A stretch of DNA of 17,928 nucleotides, from positions 1 through 17,928 of the forward strand of contig JAIRNQ010000210.1 of NCBI GenBank assembly GCA_031257955.1, written 5' to 3'. The translations under genes and the position numbers were made by a program. Source of the stretch: Deltaproteobacteria bacterium (GTDB lineage: Bacteria; Desulfobacterota; Desulfarculia; Adiutricales; Adiutricaceae). Below are positions 1 through 10,211 of the stretch, one piece after another. The first letter of the stretch is position 1, and each line of letters begins with the position of its first letter. Below the pieces are notes generated by a model. It was not told where the DNA came from. It did not search any database and worked only from the letters and a program-made list of their open reading frames with translations.

Positions 1-866
1 CCAAGACCAGCCGGCTGGTCTTTCGCCTGGACGTCCACGCCTTTAACTTCCCTTACCATTTCAAGAAGGGTCGCCTGGACGCCGTAGTCTTTGCCAACGT
101 CAGCCCCCAATTGACCCAAGATCCCCCGGGCCTCAAGGTGGACAACCGCAAAGCCCTCCAGTTCTGGTGGCTGGGCCTCTCGGTCGACAAACCCCCCTTC
201 GATCGGCTAGAAGTCCGGCAGGCCGTGCGCTTGGCCCTGGACAAGAAAAAAATCGTCGAGTCGGGCCTCCCTGGGACCGAGCCCCTCCACACCATCATCC
301 CCAACGGCATCCCCGGCCACTGGGCCGAGGCGCCAATTTTTCCCTATGCCCCCGAAGACGCCCGGCGCCTCATGGCCCAAGCCGGCGTGCCCCGAGGCAC
401 CAAAATAAACCTGGGCGCCGACCCTTCCGAAATCGACTTTGCCGTTCTGGAAATAGTCCGGGCCAATCTGGTGGACATCGGCTTCGACGTCCGCTTCGAG
501 ATGTCAAACCGCAAGCAGCTCATGGAAAAAATCGAAAGCCGACAACGGGACATGTACATTTTCTTCTACAACGCTTACCAGGACGCCTATCTCTCCCTCC
601 GCTGGTTCGTTACCGGCCAGCTATATAACTTCTCCCATTGGAACAACCCCGCCTACGACAAAATAGTCGCCCAAATCGCCCACGAAACCGACGAAGACAA
701 ACGGCTTAAAATGATCCTCGAGGCCCAAAAGCTTATCGTGAGCGACGCTTGGGGCGTCTGGCTGGCCCAAGGCCACAACTCCATCCTCTACAACGACTAC
801 GTGGACATCGGCCGCCCCCTGCCCGATGGTTTCCTAACCCCCTGGACCATGCGCAAGAAAAATTAA
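1..866 (+). CDS. ABC transporter solute-binding protein, family 5 (3' fragment)
   Basis: This is the C-terminal part of an extracellular solute-binding protein of the DppA/OppA type (SBP_bac_5), which captures peptides, nickel or similar ligands outside the inner membrane for an ABC importer. The reading frame is open from base 3 with no start, so the gene begins upstream of the window. About 287 residues remain and the TAA stop is at 864-866. The stretch VRQAVRLALDKKKI, which starts about 75 residues into the visible part, is the family signature. It is followed by the usual proline- and glycine-rich turn (IPNGIPGHW) and the segment on loading tandem acidic/aromatic residues near the C-terminus. 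The signal peptide and N-terminal lobe are not visible and the ligand cannot be inferred. The permease and ATPase genes are not downstream; if they are linked, they lie upstream. The family call is firm and the substrate is unknown. Confidence 0.88.
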   Translation, partial: KTSRLVFRLDVHAFNFPYHFKKGRLDAVVFANVSPQLTQDPPGLKVDNRKALQFWWLGLSVDKPPFDRLEVRQAVRLALDKKKIVESGLPGTEPLHTIIPNGIPGHWAEAPIFPYAPEDARRLMAQAGVPRGTKINLGADPSEIDFAVLEIVRANLVDIGFDVRFEMSNRKQLMEKIESRQRDMYIFFYNAYQDAYLSLRWFVTGQLYNFSHWNNPAYDKIVAQIAHETDEDKRLKMILEAQKLIVSDAWGVWLAQGHNSILYNDYVDIGRPLPDGFLTPWTMRKKN

Positions 867-1456
867 TAACTCACTTTATCCAATACATAAAAACATCCAA
901 TAACCCCACCTTCCTCATCCCGCCTCCGGCCCCACCCGACCCGGGCCAAGCGCGCCTTCTGGCCCACCAGCCGGCATATAACGCTAAAAAAAACGAGACC
1001 CCGACAACATCGGCGCCCCGTTATTACCCGTCAATCTATTGTTCAACCACTCTATAGTTTCCAGTCTATGACCCTTTGCGCCGATCCACCCAACGAAATG
1101 TCCAAACTTTGGGCCTTTTCAATGATGAACTTATGGGCTGCGGCTAGGACATTTCTATCGCAAGCTTGTGGCCGAATTGCAGGACATTTCTACTGTAGGC
1201 TTATGGGCTGGGGCGTTCATGGTTGGGGCAAGTAAATTGGGAGTTAATATTTTTTTGATGATAAAAGGCTATACAGAAATAACCATACATTTTATACGAG
1301 TTAGTCTTGCCTATCGGCGGACAAGGTTTTTTCTTTCCACAAACTCGCGGCTGGCAACCTCGGGCGGGGACCAAAGATATTGGAAGGAAAAACGTTGATT
1401 ATGCTTGAGCCGACAATACTGGGACAAACTCGGGAGGGTGACAATAGGGCAATAAC
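867..1456. other. Gene-free interval after the solute-binding protein
   Basis: No convincing gene is seen here. Short open frames exist, but they cross repeats and lack a ribosome binding site. The first 200 bases are C-rich on the + strand. A run of eight A at about 986-993 lies next to a weak hairpin (CCGA/TCGG near 1001-1013). On the minus strand this reads as a weak stem followed by T residues, but no gene on that strand ends here. A degenerate 35-bp array occupies 1111-1215. The rest, to about 1440, is AT-richer and featureless. Confidence 0.55.
1111..1215. repeat. Degenerate 35-bp tandem array, three units
   Basis: Units start at 1111, 1146 and 1181. Units two and three share AGGACATTTCTA at 1146-1157 and 1181-1192. 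Units one and three share TTATGGGCTG at 1131-1140 and 1201-1210, 70 bp apart. An inverted copy of the nine-base core, GAAATGTCC, lies just outside at 1095-1103. The units are too diverged for a recent duplication. A transposon end was considered, but there is no transposase remnant to support it. Confidence 0.55.
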
Positions 1457-1698
1457 GGAATTTGGTTGAAGGGACCGTAGGGTGGGGCTTGGGTGGCCCG
1501 GAACTTGGGAAAGCGGAGCGGGTTATGGTTTAAGGGTTAGGGGAGTTTCTCGGCCACCAACCAGGACCAGCGGTAGGGAATTTGGTTGCAGGGACCGTAG
1601 GGTGGGGCTTGGGTGGCGCGGAACTTGGGAAAGCGGAGCGGGTTATGGTTTAAGGGTTAGGGGAGTTTCTCGGCCACCAACCAGGACCAGCGGTAGGG
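1457..1698. repeat. 120-bp tandem duplication covering the methyltransferase 3' end
   Basis: Two copies with a 120-bp period (about 1457-1577 and 1577-1698) differ at only two positions that I can find (1469/1589 and 1498/1618). The second copy contains the last 14 codons and stop of the minus-strand methyltransferase gene. The first copy is an orphan tail beyond the stop. The near identity indicates a recent event. The period is a multiple of three, which keeps a spurious repeat-coding frame open on the + strand. Confidence 0.93.
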
Positions 1699-2337
1699 TT
1701 TGTTAACCACCAGTTCAATCTTTCCTTTGGAGCGGGTATCGGGGACGAAGGTTGAGCGGTAGCCAAGTGAGGATAGGAATTTGGAGACCTCGGTTCGGGA
1801 CCATTGATTCCAGTAGCCTTTAAGGTGGTTGAAGCCAGGATCGAGGAACCCGTCGATCTCATATTTGACGATTGTTTTGGAGGCGAAGAAATCACGAATT
1901 ATTAGGGCCCTGGCACCGGTAGCGGCCAAGCGGTCCAGGGGTTGCCTGAAGTCGGCGTTGAAGGAAAGGGTGTTTATCATTACGACGATTTGACAGCGAA
2001 AGTCTTTGAGGTCGCGCACGTCACCGAGGGTGATTTTGGAAGGGTCTAGGCCAAGTTTGCGAAAAGCCGATTTGGCGATTTTGACCATGCTTGGACTGGA
2101 ATCAAGCCCGCGGTAGTCGGTCTTGAGGCCACGGCGTTTAAGGGAATGGTAAAAATGGGCCCCGCCGCAGCCAACGTCCAGAAGGATAGGGCGGCCTGGG
2201 GTCACGAAAGGCGCGACCAATTCGGCCCCTTGGGCGGCGCAATCCATCTCGGGCGCAAGGTCCAGGCCCCGGCGCCGAACCAGCGAACGCAACTTTCGGG
2301 AGTGTTCCCATATGTTTAGGTCCGGGTTCGGTATCAT
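1657..2337 (-). CDS. Class I SAM-dependent methyltransferase, substrate unknown
   Basis: The 226-residue protein has a Rossmann-fold methyltransferase core. Motif I is LLDVGCGGA at residues 52-60, the acidic end of strand 2 is in GLDSS (78-82), the next loop is GDVRDL (105-110), and the motif IV region is INTLSFN (121-127). There is no signal peptide or membrane segment, so it should be cytoplasmic. The ATG at 2335-2337 lies 39 bases after the fliH stop on the same strand, so it is probably the last gene of the fliFGH unit. No clear Shine-Dalgarno sequence precedes it, which may mean weak or coupled translation. The place usually held by fliI is taken by this gene. A role in modifying flagellar or surface components is only a guess from position. 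The last 14 codons lie inside the 120-bp duplication. Confidence 0.85.
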   Translation of the reverse strand: MIPNPDLNIWEHSRKLRSLVRRRGLDLAPEMDCAAQGAELVAPFVTPGRPILLDVGCGGAHFYHSLKRRGLKTDYRGLDSSPSMVKIAKSAFRKLGLDPSKITLGDVRDLKDFRCQIVVMINTLSFNADFRQPLDRLAATGARALIIRDFFASKTIVKYEIDGFLDPGFNHLKGYWNQWSRTEVSKFLSSLGYRSTFVPDTRSKGKIELVVNKPYRWSWLVAEKLP

Positions 2338-2376
2338 TGGTGGGCCATGGTCGGGTGGGGCGGGGGAATCGGCGTT

Positions 2377-3966
2377 TTAGGCCGGAGTTTCCGGGCTCGG
2401 CTCGGAGGCCGCGGGGGCAGTCTCGGGTGTCGCTGGGGTCGGCGGTTCCTGGGCCGATTCTTGGGAAGGTTCGGCCGGGTCCGGGGCGGAGTCAGGGGCC
2501 TGGGCCACCAGGCCGATCGATTCGGCCGGGTCAGGCACCTGGTCAGGTGCTTGGGCCTCCAGGCCGGTCGGTTCGACCGGGTCGGGCTCCTGGTCAGGGG
2601 CTTGGGCCTGAGCGGGGTCGGGACCGGGGTCCTGGGGGATTTCCGGGGGCAGTTCGGCCACCAGGCCATCGGCGATGGCTTGGCGGAGAACGGCCATGAC
2701 CCGTTCGCGGCGGTTTTTGACGGTGGCGTCCAGGAGGCCGGCGTCGGATTCCATAACGATGTCGCCGGGGCCTAAGCTGGGGTCGGGCTTGAAGGTGACG
2801 TTGACGACGCCGTCAACCTTGTCGCGTAAGGCTTTTCTGGCCTCCTCGATTTCGGCCATGTCCTCGGGGCGGACCCGGAAGGTGGCCGCGTTGCATTTAC
2901 TGAGATAATCCACGCAGGCGGAGAAGGCCCCGGCGGCTAAGCCTTGGCCGTTTTCGATTTCTTTGTTGACGATGGCCTCGGCGGCGTCCACGGCCAGGGC
3001 GACCATGGAGGGGGCGTTGCGCTTCCAAAGTTCGTGCCAGATACCGTCAATGCGGGAGACGATTTGAAAAAACCCCTTGGCCTTGGTCAAGATCTCGTTC
3101 TTGGCTTGGAGCGCTCCCATCTCTTGGCCCTTGGCCCGACCTTCATCCAGCCCCTGGGCATTGGCTTTGGCCTTGGCTTCCTCGGCCTCTTTTCTGGCTT
3201 GCTCCAGTATTTGGCGCCTTTGGTTTTCGATGTCGGCCCGGATTTGGTCGATTTCCGCCTCGCGGGGGGCCAGGGCGGCCTCGCGGGCCAGGACCCCGAC
3301 CAGGACCTCGTCGGCTTGGGTTTTTAGGGCCTCGGTTTCGGACTTCAGTCTGTCGGTCTCGGCGGCCTTGGCTTCCATCTCGGCCACTTTGGCCTTGGCC
3401 TCGTTAACGATGGCCTCGGCTTGAACTTGGGCGTTTTTTTGGCCCTCGGCCTCAATGGCGGCGGCTTGTTCGCGGGCGGCCTTTTCGATTTCCTGGGCCT
3501 CGGCCTTGGCCGTTTCAAGCAAGTTGGCCTCCAATCGGCGACCCTGCTCGAAGGCCCCGGAAACTATCTCGGCGGCTTTTTTGTTGGCCATCTCCAGGGT
3601 TTTGACTATGCCCGTGTCCCGGGTGTCCATCTCGACGTATTCATAGTTTTCGGGCTGGGGGGTGTCTTTAAATTCCTCCCGAAACTCGGCCTCTTCAATC
3701 TTGCCGGGGTCGAAAGGGGTGAAGAGGTAACCCAGGGAAGGCTCGCCGTCGCCCGGGTTGGGCGGACCGGTGCCTTCGGTCTGGGCCCAGCCGTCGCTTT
3801 CCTTGGGGGCCGGCCTCTCGAACTCGTCAAAAGTCGGGACCTCGGCAACGGGAGCGCCGCCCAAGGATTTTGCCTTCTCGCCCAAGCCAGCGTGCCCGAA
3901 ATCTTCGGGCTGAAAGCTTGAATCGGCCGGGTTGTTGGGCCCGCGATCGTGGGGTTTGTCAGGCAA
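2377..3966 (-). CDS. fliH: Flagellar assembly protein FliH, unusually long
   Basis: FliH binds and restrains the flagellar export ATPase FliI at the cytoplasmic base of the flagellum. This protein has 529 residues, about twice the usual FliH length of roughly 230-270. Residues 1-120 are a low-complexity acidic and proline-rich extension. Residues 125-300 form a long Ala/Glu/Lys coiled coil. Four glycines at 272, 276, 280 and 284 give consecutive GxxxG steps, a hallmark of the FliH stalk. Residues 300-435 are the conserved FliH C-terminal domain, including the FKPDPSLGPGDIVMES stretch. A proline-rich tail after 440 carries three 17-residue repeats. Translation appears to start at TTG (3964-3966), supported by GGAGG eight bases upstream. 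The gene follows fliG by 103 bases. FliH identity is firm; the function of the extensions is unknown. Confidence 0.9.
   Translation of the reverse strand: MPDKPHDRGPNNPADSSFQPEDFGHAGLGEKAKSLGGAPVAEVPTFDEFERPAPKESDGWAQTEGTGPPNPGDGEPSLGYLFTPFDPGKIEEAEFREEFKDTPQPENYEYVEMDTRDTGIVKTLEMANKKAAEIVSGAFEQGRRLEANLLETAKAEAQEIEKAAREQAAAIEAEGQKNAQVQAEAIVNEAKAKVAEMEAKAAETDRLKSETEALKTQADEVLVGVLAREAALAPREAEIDQIRADIENQRRQILEQARKEAEEAKAKANAQGLDEGRAKGQEMGALQAKNEILTKAKGFFQIVSRIDGIWHELWKRNAPSMVALAVDAAEAIVNKEIENGQGLAAGAFSACVDYLSKCNAATFRVRPEDMAEIEEARKALRDKVDGVVNVTFKPDPSLGPGDIVMESDAGLLDATVKNRRERVMAVLRQAIADGLVAELPPEIPQDPGPDPAQAQAPDQEPDPVEPTGLEAQAPDQVPDPAESIGLVAQAPDSAPDPAEPSQESAQEPPTPATPETAPAASEPSPETPA
2455..2607 (-). 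repeat. Three in-frame 51-bp repeats in the fliH tail
   Basis: Residues 454-504 of FliH are three tandem 17-residue units beginning AQAPDQEPDPVEP, AQAPDQVPDPAES and AQAPDSAPDPAEP. The period is 51 bp, so the frame is kept. The units are proline- and acid-rich and probably disordered. Confidence 0.85.
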
Positions 3967-3974
3967 GGCGGCGG

Positions 3975-3979
3975 CCTCC
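3975..3979 (-). promoter_or_regulatory. Ribosome binding site that sets the fliH TTG start
   Basis: The minus strand reads GGAGG here, eight bases before the TTG codon at 3966-3964. No other start codon in this frame nearby has such a site, so it decides the start. Confidence 0.7.
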
Positions 3980-4036
3980 GGGTAGTGGGGACAAAACTGG
4001 GGGAATCGTTTGGTCGCTTGGGTCGCTTTAGGCGAT

Positions 4037-4058
4037 CCCCCGGCTTAAAGCCGTGGGG
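4037..4058 (-). other. Intercistronic hairpin between fliG and fliH
   Basis: CCCC+CGGC (4037-4044) pairs with GCCG-T-GGGG (4050-4058) around a five-base loop, giving eight pairs with a single bulged base. On the minus strand no T-run follows, so it is unlikely to be a full terminator. It could slow RNA decay or tune fliH expression relative to fliG. That role is inference. Confidence 0.4.
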
Positions 4059-4069
4059 TTTGGCTGGGC

Positions 4070-5089
4070 TCAGACGAACTGGTCGCCGCCGTCGCCCTTG
4101 CCGATGACGATCTTGCCCTCGGCTTCCAATTTCTTGGCCGCCCTCAGGATGGCCTGCTGGGCCTTTTCAACGTCGGCCATTCTGGTCGGGCCCATGGCCT
4201 CCAGATCCTCCCGAATCATCGAGGCGGCCCTCTCGGAGAGGTTGGAGAAGATCTTCTCTTGCATGGCCGGCGAGGCGGCCTTTAGCGAGAGGGTAAGCTC
4301 GTCGTTGTTAACCTCTTTAAGGATGGTTCTGATGGAACGATCGTCAACGTTAATGAGATCCTCAAACACGAACATAAGTTTTCTTACTTCGTTGGCCAGA
4401 TCCGACCTTTCTTCCTCAAGTTTGGTTAAAATGGCGTTTTCGGTGTTCTGATCCACTTGGTTGAGTATCTCGGCCACGGTGCTGCTACCGCCGGCCGGGC
4501 GTCCGCCGACCGGGCCCTGGGCTTTAATCTCTTCCCGTAGGACCTGCTCTACCTCGTCCAGAACGGAGATGGGAACGGAGTCGAGGTCGGCTATGCGCAG
4601 CATAACGTCTTGCTGAAGGGGCTCCGGAAATTCGCTGATTATTTGGGCGCTTTTGCCGGGATCGATATGGGCCAGGATCAGGGCGATGGTCTGGGGATGC
4701 TCGGTGCGGATAAAGTTCCCCAGGGCCTTGGCGTCGATGTTTTTGATGTTGGAGAAAGGCACCGGAGAATTAACGTCCTGAATCAGCCCATCGGCCCTGG
4801 AACCGTCCAGGGCCCGGCCTATGGTGTTTTTGAAGAAGTCGTCGCCTTTAACCCGTATCTCTCCGGGCTCCTCCATTGTCTGCAAAAACTCCCACAAAAC
4901 GTCTTGGATCTGAGTCGGGGTGACGTTCTGGATATTGCTCATGGCTTTACCCAGGCTCTTGATCTCAATGTCCTCAAGCTCTTTGAAGACGTCGGTGGTG
5001 AATTCCTCGCCCATGGTTAGGAGAAATATGGCCGCCTTCTCCGGTCCGGCCAACTCGTGGGGCTGGGCTTTGTTTTCGTCGCGGGCCAT
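4070..5089 (-). CDS. fliG: Flagellar motor switch protein FliG
   Basis: FliG sits on the MS ring, couples to the stator for torque and takes part in rotation switching. The 339-residue length is normal. The N-terminal domain (about 14-105), which binds FliF, starts with GPEKAAIFLLTMGEE. The middle domain carries the EHPQ motif at 130-133. A glycine-rich linker (about 192-203) leads to the C-terminal domain with the MFVF motif at 239-242. The torque helix (VDDRSIRTILKEV to ERAASMIREDLEAMG, about 248-300) keeps the charged Arg/Asp/Glu pattern. The ATG at 5087-5089 starts three bases after the fliF stop. Its ribosome binding site AGGAGAG lies at the very end of fliF, so the two genes are translationally linked. 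I see no damage. Confidence 0.97.
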   Translation of the reverse strand: MARDENKAQPHELAGPEKAAIFLLTMGEEFTTDVFKELEDIEIKSLGKAMSNIQNVTPTQIQDVLWEFLQTMEEPGEIRVKGDDFFKNTIGRALDGSRADGLIQDVNSPVPFSNIKNIDAKALGNFIRTEHPQTIALILAHIDPGKSAQIISEFPEPLQQDVMLRIADLDSVPISVLDEVEQVLREEIKAQGPVGGRPAGGSSTVAEILNQVDQNTENAILTKLEEERSDLANEVRKLMFVFEDLINVDDRSIRTILKEVNNDELTLSLKAASPAMQEKIFSNLSERAASMIREDLEAMGPTRMADVEKAQQAILRAAKKLEAEGKIVIGKGDGGDQFV

Positions 5090-5092
5090 GGC

Positions 5093-6865
5093 TTATCTCT
5101 CCTGGGCGGATTCCTGCTGCGGCTTCTGCTCAATCCAGTTTCTAAGCATGCCAACAGTCCGCTCCATGTTCTCCCGGGCCAGGGGCATCATCTTCTCCCG
5201 GCTAAGCTGGCCGTAAGCCAACTGCTGGGGTGTCTCTTCGGTCTCGTCCGGTTCCTCGTCGTCGTAGTCTTCGACATCCTCCACTTCCTGGGGCAAGGTC
5301 TGGTCGGACGCGGCGGCGGCCTGGGCGGCGACTGAGGCGTCGGCGATGAGCGGTTCGGGCGCGGCTTCCTTGGGCGGCAAGGGCAGCGGGAGGCTGTCCC
5401 CCGGGCCGCCGCTCATGGGATAGTCGGGCAATACCGCCTGTTCGGCGCCGGAACCGACCGGCTCGACCTCTTTCTTAAGCCAATTGAGGATGGGCCTGAC
5501 AACGAAGAGGAAGAACAGTATGATTAGTATGAGGTTCAGGAAAGGCCGTCCGAACTCGCGCAGGAGATCCAAGAGGAAGATAGCCCAAACCGAGACGGTC
5601 TCCTCACCCCGGTAAAACTCAAGACTTGTCACTGACACGGTGTCGCCTCTCGCTTCGTTAAAACCTATCGTGTTTTGAATGGCCTCTCGCAGCTGGGCCA
5701 AGCGTTCTTCGGGCAGAGGGGTAAAGACTTTGGTCCCGTCCTCGGCCACGGTGAAGACGCCGTCAACCAACACGGCTACGCTAACTTTTTTCAAATCCCC
5801 ACTGGAGGAGAGGGTCTGACGCTTAATGGTCGTGACCTCGTAATTGGTGGTCTCCTCGGTGCGGGAATAGACTTCCTGGTTGCCGTCCTGGCCGGAATTT
5901 TGACGGTTGGCCGTGCCCAGCTCGTAGGTGGCGTTGGGTATACCGGCGTAGGCCCGGCCCGGACCCTGGCTGCGTTCCTGGATCCTTTGCTCGCTGCGGA
6001 CGGCGGTACGCTCAGGGTCGTAAATGTCTTCGTTGGTGACCACCTCTTTCAGATCCAGTTCCACGTTTACCTGGGTGGTGGCCTTATAGGGACCAAGGAC
6101 CCTCTCAAGCATGGCGTTAATCCGGTTGGCCAGATCCCGCTCGAAGGCCCTCTTCTGCTTTAGCTGATCGTCATTTAACAGTCCGGGTTTTTGACTGTCT
6201 TTGCTCCAAAGGAGCCCGCCGTCGGTATCTATGACCGAGACGTTGTCGGGAACCAAGCCGTCAACGGCCGAACACAAAAGATGGACGATGCCCATGAGCT
6301 TGGCTTTGTCCAGCTCCGAGCCCCTGGTTAACGTCAAAACCACCGAAGCGGTGGGATCTTTCTGGTCCTCTATGAAAAGGGTCTCCCGGGGGACGGTCAG
6401 GTGAATCCTGGCGTCGGTCACCTCGGGGAAGCGCATTATGGTTCTTTCCAGCTCGCCCGTAACCGCCCGCTGGAGCTTTATCTTCTGCTCCAAATCGGTC
6501 GTGCCCAGCTTGTGTTCGTCAAAAAGTTCAAACCCCACCCCGCTTTTGGAGGGGAGTCCTTTCATGGCCAAATCCAGTCTAGTTTCCTGGGCCTTGCCCA
6601 CGGGCATCTCAATGGCCGTGCCGCTTTGGGCCAAGCGGTAAGTAACGTTTTCTTTCTTCAGCTCGGCGGTTATGGCCCCGGCGTCCTCCGGGCTCAGGTC
6701 GGAATAAAGGACCTCGTAAGGCGTGTCGCTTCCCGAAAAGAGGAAGAAAAGCAAGGCCCCGGTGATCAAAAATAACGCGATGCCGGCGAATATTAATTTA
6801 GAGGGCGGCGTGGCGGCGATGCGCTCGCGCCCCCGAGAGTATTGTTCCGAAAAACTGAAGGCCAT
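5093..6865 (-). CDS. fliF: Flagellar MS-ring protein FliF
   Basis: FliF forms the membrane MS ring on which the flagellum is assembled. The 590-residue protein has the full family layout: a short cytoplasmic N-terminus, a first membrane segment at about 24-44, periplasmic ring-building domains at about 48-420, a second membrane segment at about 441-463 and an acidic cytoplasmic tail. The end (about 555-579, REKMMPLARENMERTVGML) matches the FliG-binding helix, and fliG is the next gene. A Gly/Asn/Gln-rich loop at about 300-332 is typical of the family. The ATG is at 6863-6865 behind a weak G-rich ribosome binding site (GGGGAAAAG). It is the first gene of the minus-strand flagellar unit and has a sigma-54-like promoter about 70 bases upstream. 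fliE and flgBC, often placed before fliF, are absent here. Confidence 0.97.
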   Translation of the reverse strand: MAFSFSEQYSRGRERIAATPPSKLIFAGIALFLITGALLFFLFSGSDTPYEVLYSDLSPEDAGAITAELKKENVTYRLAQSGTAIEMPVGKAQETRLDLAMKGLPSKSGVGFELFDEHKLGTTDLEQKIKLQRAVTGELERTIMRFPEVTDARIHLTVPRETLFIEDQKDPTASVVLTLTRGSELDKAKLMGIVHLLCSAVDGLVPDNVSVIDTDGGLLWSKDSQKPGLLNDDQLKQKRAFERDLANRINAMLERVLGPYKATTQVNVELDLKEVVTNEDIYDPERTAVRSEQRIQERSQGPGRAYAGIPNATYELGTANRQNSGQDGNQEVYSRTEETTNYEVTTIKRQTLSSSGDLKKVSVAVLVDGVFTVAEDGTKVFTPLPEERLAQLREAIQNTIGFNEARGDTVSVTSLEFYRGEETVSVWAIFLLDLLREFGRPFLNLILIILFFLFVVRPILNWLKKEVEPVGSGAEQAVLPDYPMSGGPGDSLPLPLPPKEAAPEPLIADASVAAQAAAASDQTLPQEVEDVEDYDDEEPDETEETPQQLAYGQLSREKMMPLARENMERTVGMLRNWIEQKPQQESAQER

Positions 6866-6933
6866 AATCTTTTCCCCGAATCCATGCCTAGAAGGCGGCT
6901 AATAGGGTTTATGGATACCCGGGGACCTAGAGA

Positions 6934-6949
6934 AGCAAGATCGGGGCCA
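6934..6949 (-). promoter_or_regulatory. Sigma-54-type -24/-12 promoter for fliF
   Basis: The minus strand reads TGGCCCCGATCTTGCT. The -24 TGGC and -12 TTGCT elements match the consensus, and exactly ten bases separate the GG and GC pairs. Transcription would start near 6923, leaving about 57 bases before the fliF ATG. Sigma-54 control of middle flagellar operons is well known in polar flagellates. The enhancer binding site for the activator was not identified. Confidence 0.65.
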
Positions 6950-7312
6950 TGTTTTTTAATCCTGCGGCCTGGCCCGCGCCCGCCCATTCATTATAGCTTA
7001 ACATAATAGAGTCGGATTGGGATATAAAATTCGAGGCTAACCCGGAATGGTAGCCCAGGCACCAAATCATATCGGATCAAGTGACTAGTAAAAATATACC
7101 CAATTCCCTCAAAATCACCTATTTCCCAAAAGTATCACAAAATTTCTTGATACTTCCTCATTCCGACCAAAGGCGCCCCGAAGGCTCGTCCCCCTTGGCC
7201 AGCGAGTTGAATCCCAATTCCCAGACCCCCATAAACGGGCTGAGGCGCCCGTAGAGAGAACGATCGCCTTGGAGAGGTAGGAGAGTAGCCACTCTGCCTT
7301 CCGACGCGCCTG

Positions 7313-7329
7313 CGGGCCCTCTGGGCCCG
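7313..7329. other. Strong GC hairpin with ATTTT on its right
   Basis: CGGGCCC (7313-7319) and GGGCCCG (7323-7329) are perfect inverted repeats around a three-base loop. ATTTT follows on the + strand. It looks like a + strand terminator, yet no + strand gene precedes it. It could end an unrecognised small transcript, or stop antisense reading toward secA. Confidence 0.45.
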
Positions 7330-7361
7330 ATTTTCCCCGGGGTTAGTTTTTTACCTTTTGT

Positions 7362-7520
7362 GGTGGGTAAACCCAAGGAGGGTTAAATCTCGCTCTTGGG
7401 GTTTGCGGTGGGCAAGTCCGTGGAGGGTTAAAGCCCGGCTTGGGGGCCCGTGGAGGGTTAAAGCCCGGCTTGGGGGCCCGTGGAGGTGGGTAAGTCCGTG
7501 GAGGGTTGGCCCCAAGCCAG
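7362..7520. repeat. Nested 45/30-bp tandem array downstream of secA
   Basis: GGTGGG-headed units start at 7362, 7407 and 7485. Inside, a 30-bp unit (CGTGGAGGGTTAAAGCCCGG and ten more bases) occurs twice, identical, at 7419-7448 and 7449-7478, with a partial third copy. The first unit is more diverged. The array ends next to the secA 3' hairpin. Confidence 0.85.
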
Positions 7521-7541
7521 CTTTAAGCCAGTTTGGGGCCA
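7507..7541 (-). terminator. Possible secA terminator stem
   Basis: TGGCCCCAA (7507-7515) pairs with TTGGGGCCA (7533-7541), nine pairs around a 17-base loop, ten bases past the secA stop. No U-run follows on the minus strand, so it may be a 3' stabilising stem and not a true intrinsic terminator. Confidence 0.4.
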
Positions 7542-7551
7542 GGGGAGGGGG

Positions 7552-10128
<2,577 letters not shown>

Positions 10129-10183
10129 AATGGCTCATGGTTTCCCACCCTGGGCTTTGGCGTCCGGGGATCGTGACGGAGGG

Positions 10184-10211
10184 ATTATTAAAGGTTTTTC
10201 GCGACAGTCAA
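10184..10211 (-). promoter_or_regulatory. Sigma-70-like promoter of secA
   Basis: The minus strand carries TTGACT (10211-10206) and AATAAT (10189-10184), each five of six to consensus, 16 bases apart. The start of transcription would be near 10177, about 49 bases before the secA ATG. The -35 box lies in the first unit of the tandem array. Confidence 0.6.

Larger units (their letters stand above)
6866..7361. other. Gap between fliF and the repeat array after secA
   Basis: It holds the fliF promoter region (separate entry). A TATAAT on the minus strand at 6995-6990 has no good -35 partner. An AT-rich stretch runs from 7000 to 7150. A minus-strand open frame with plausible codons (about 7158-7290, ending FNSLAKGDEPSGRLWSE) has no recognisable start signal and resembles no family I know. 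A hairpin is listed separately. Confidence 0.5.

Noticed and set aside
1095..1215. Insertion sequence end, from direct and inverted GGACATTTC copies
   Set aside because: The pattern resembles some transposon termini, but there is no transposase fragment, no paired end and no target duplication.
1482..1706. A + strand protein with two 40-residue repeats
   Set aside because: The frame is open only because the 120-bp duplication is a multiple of three, and it lies over the methyltransferase 3' end and its copy. No start signal is seen.
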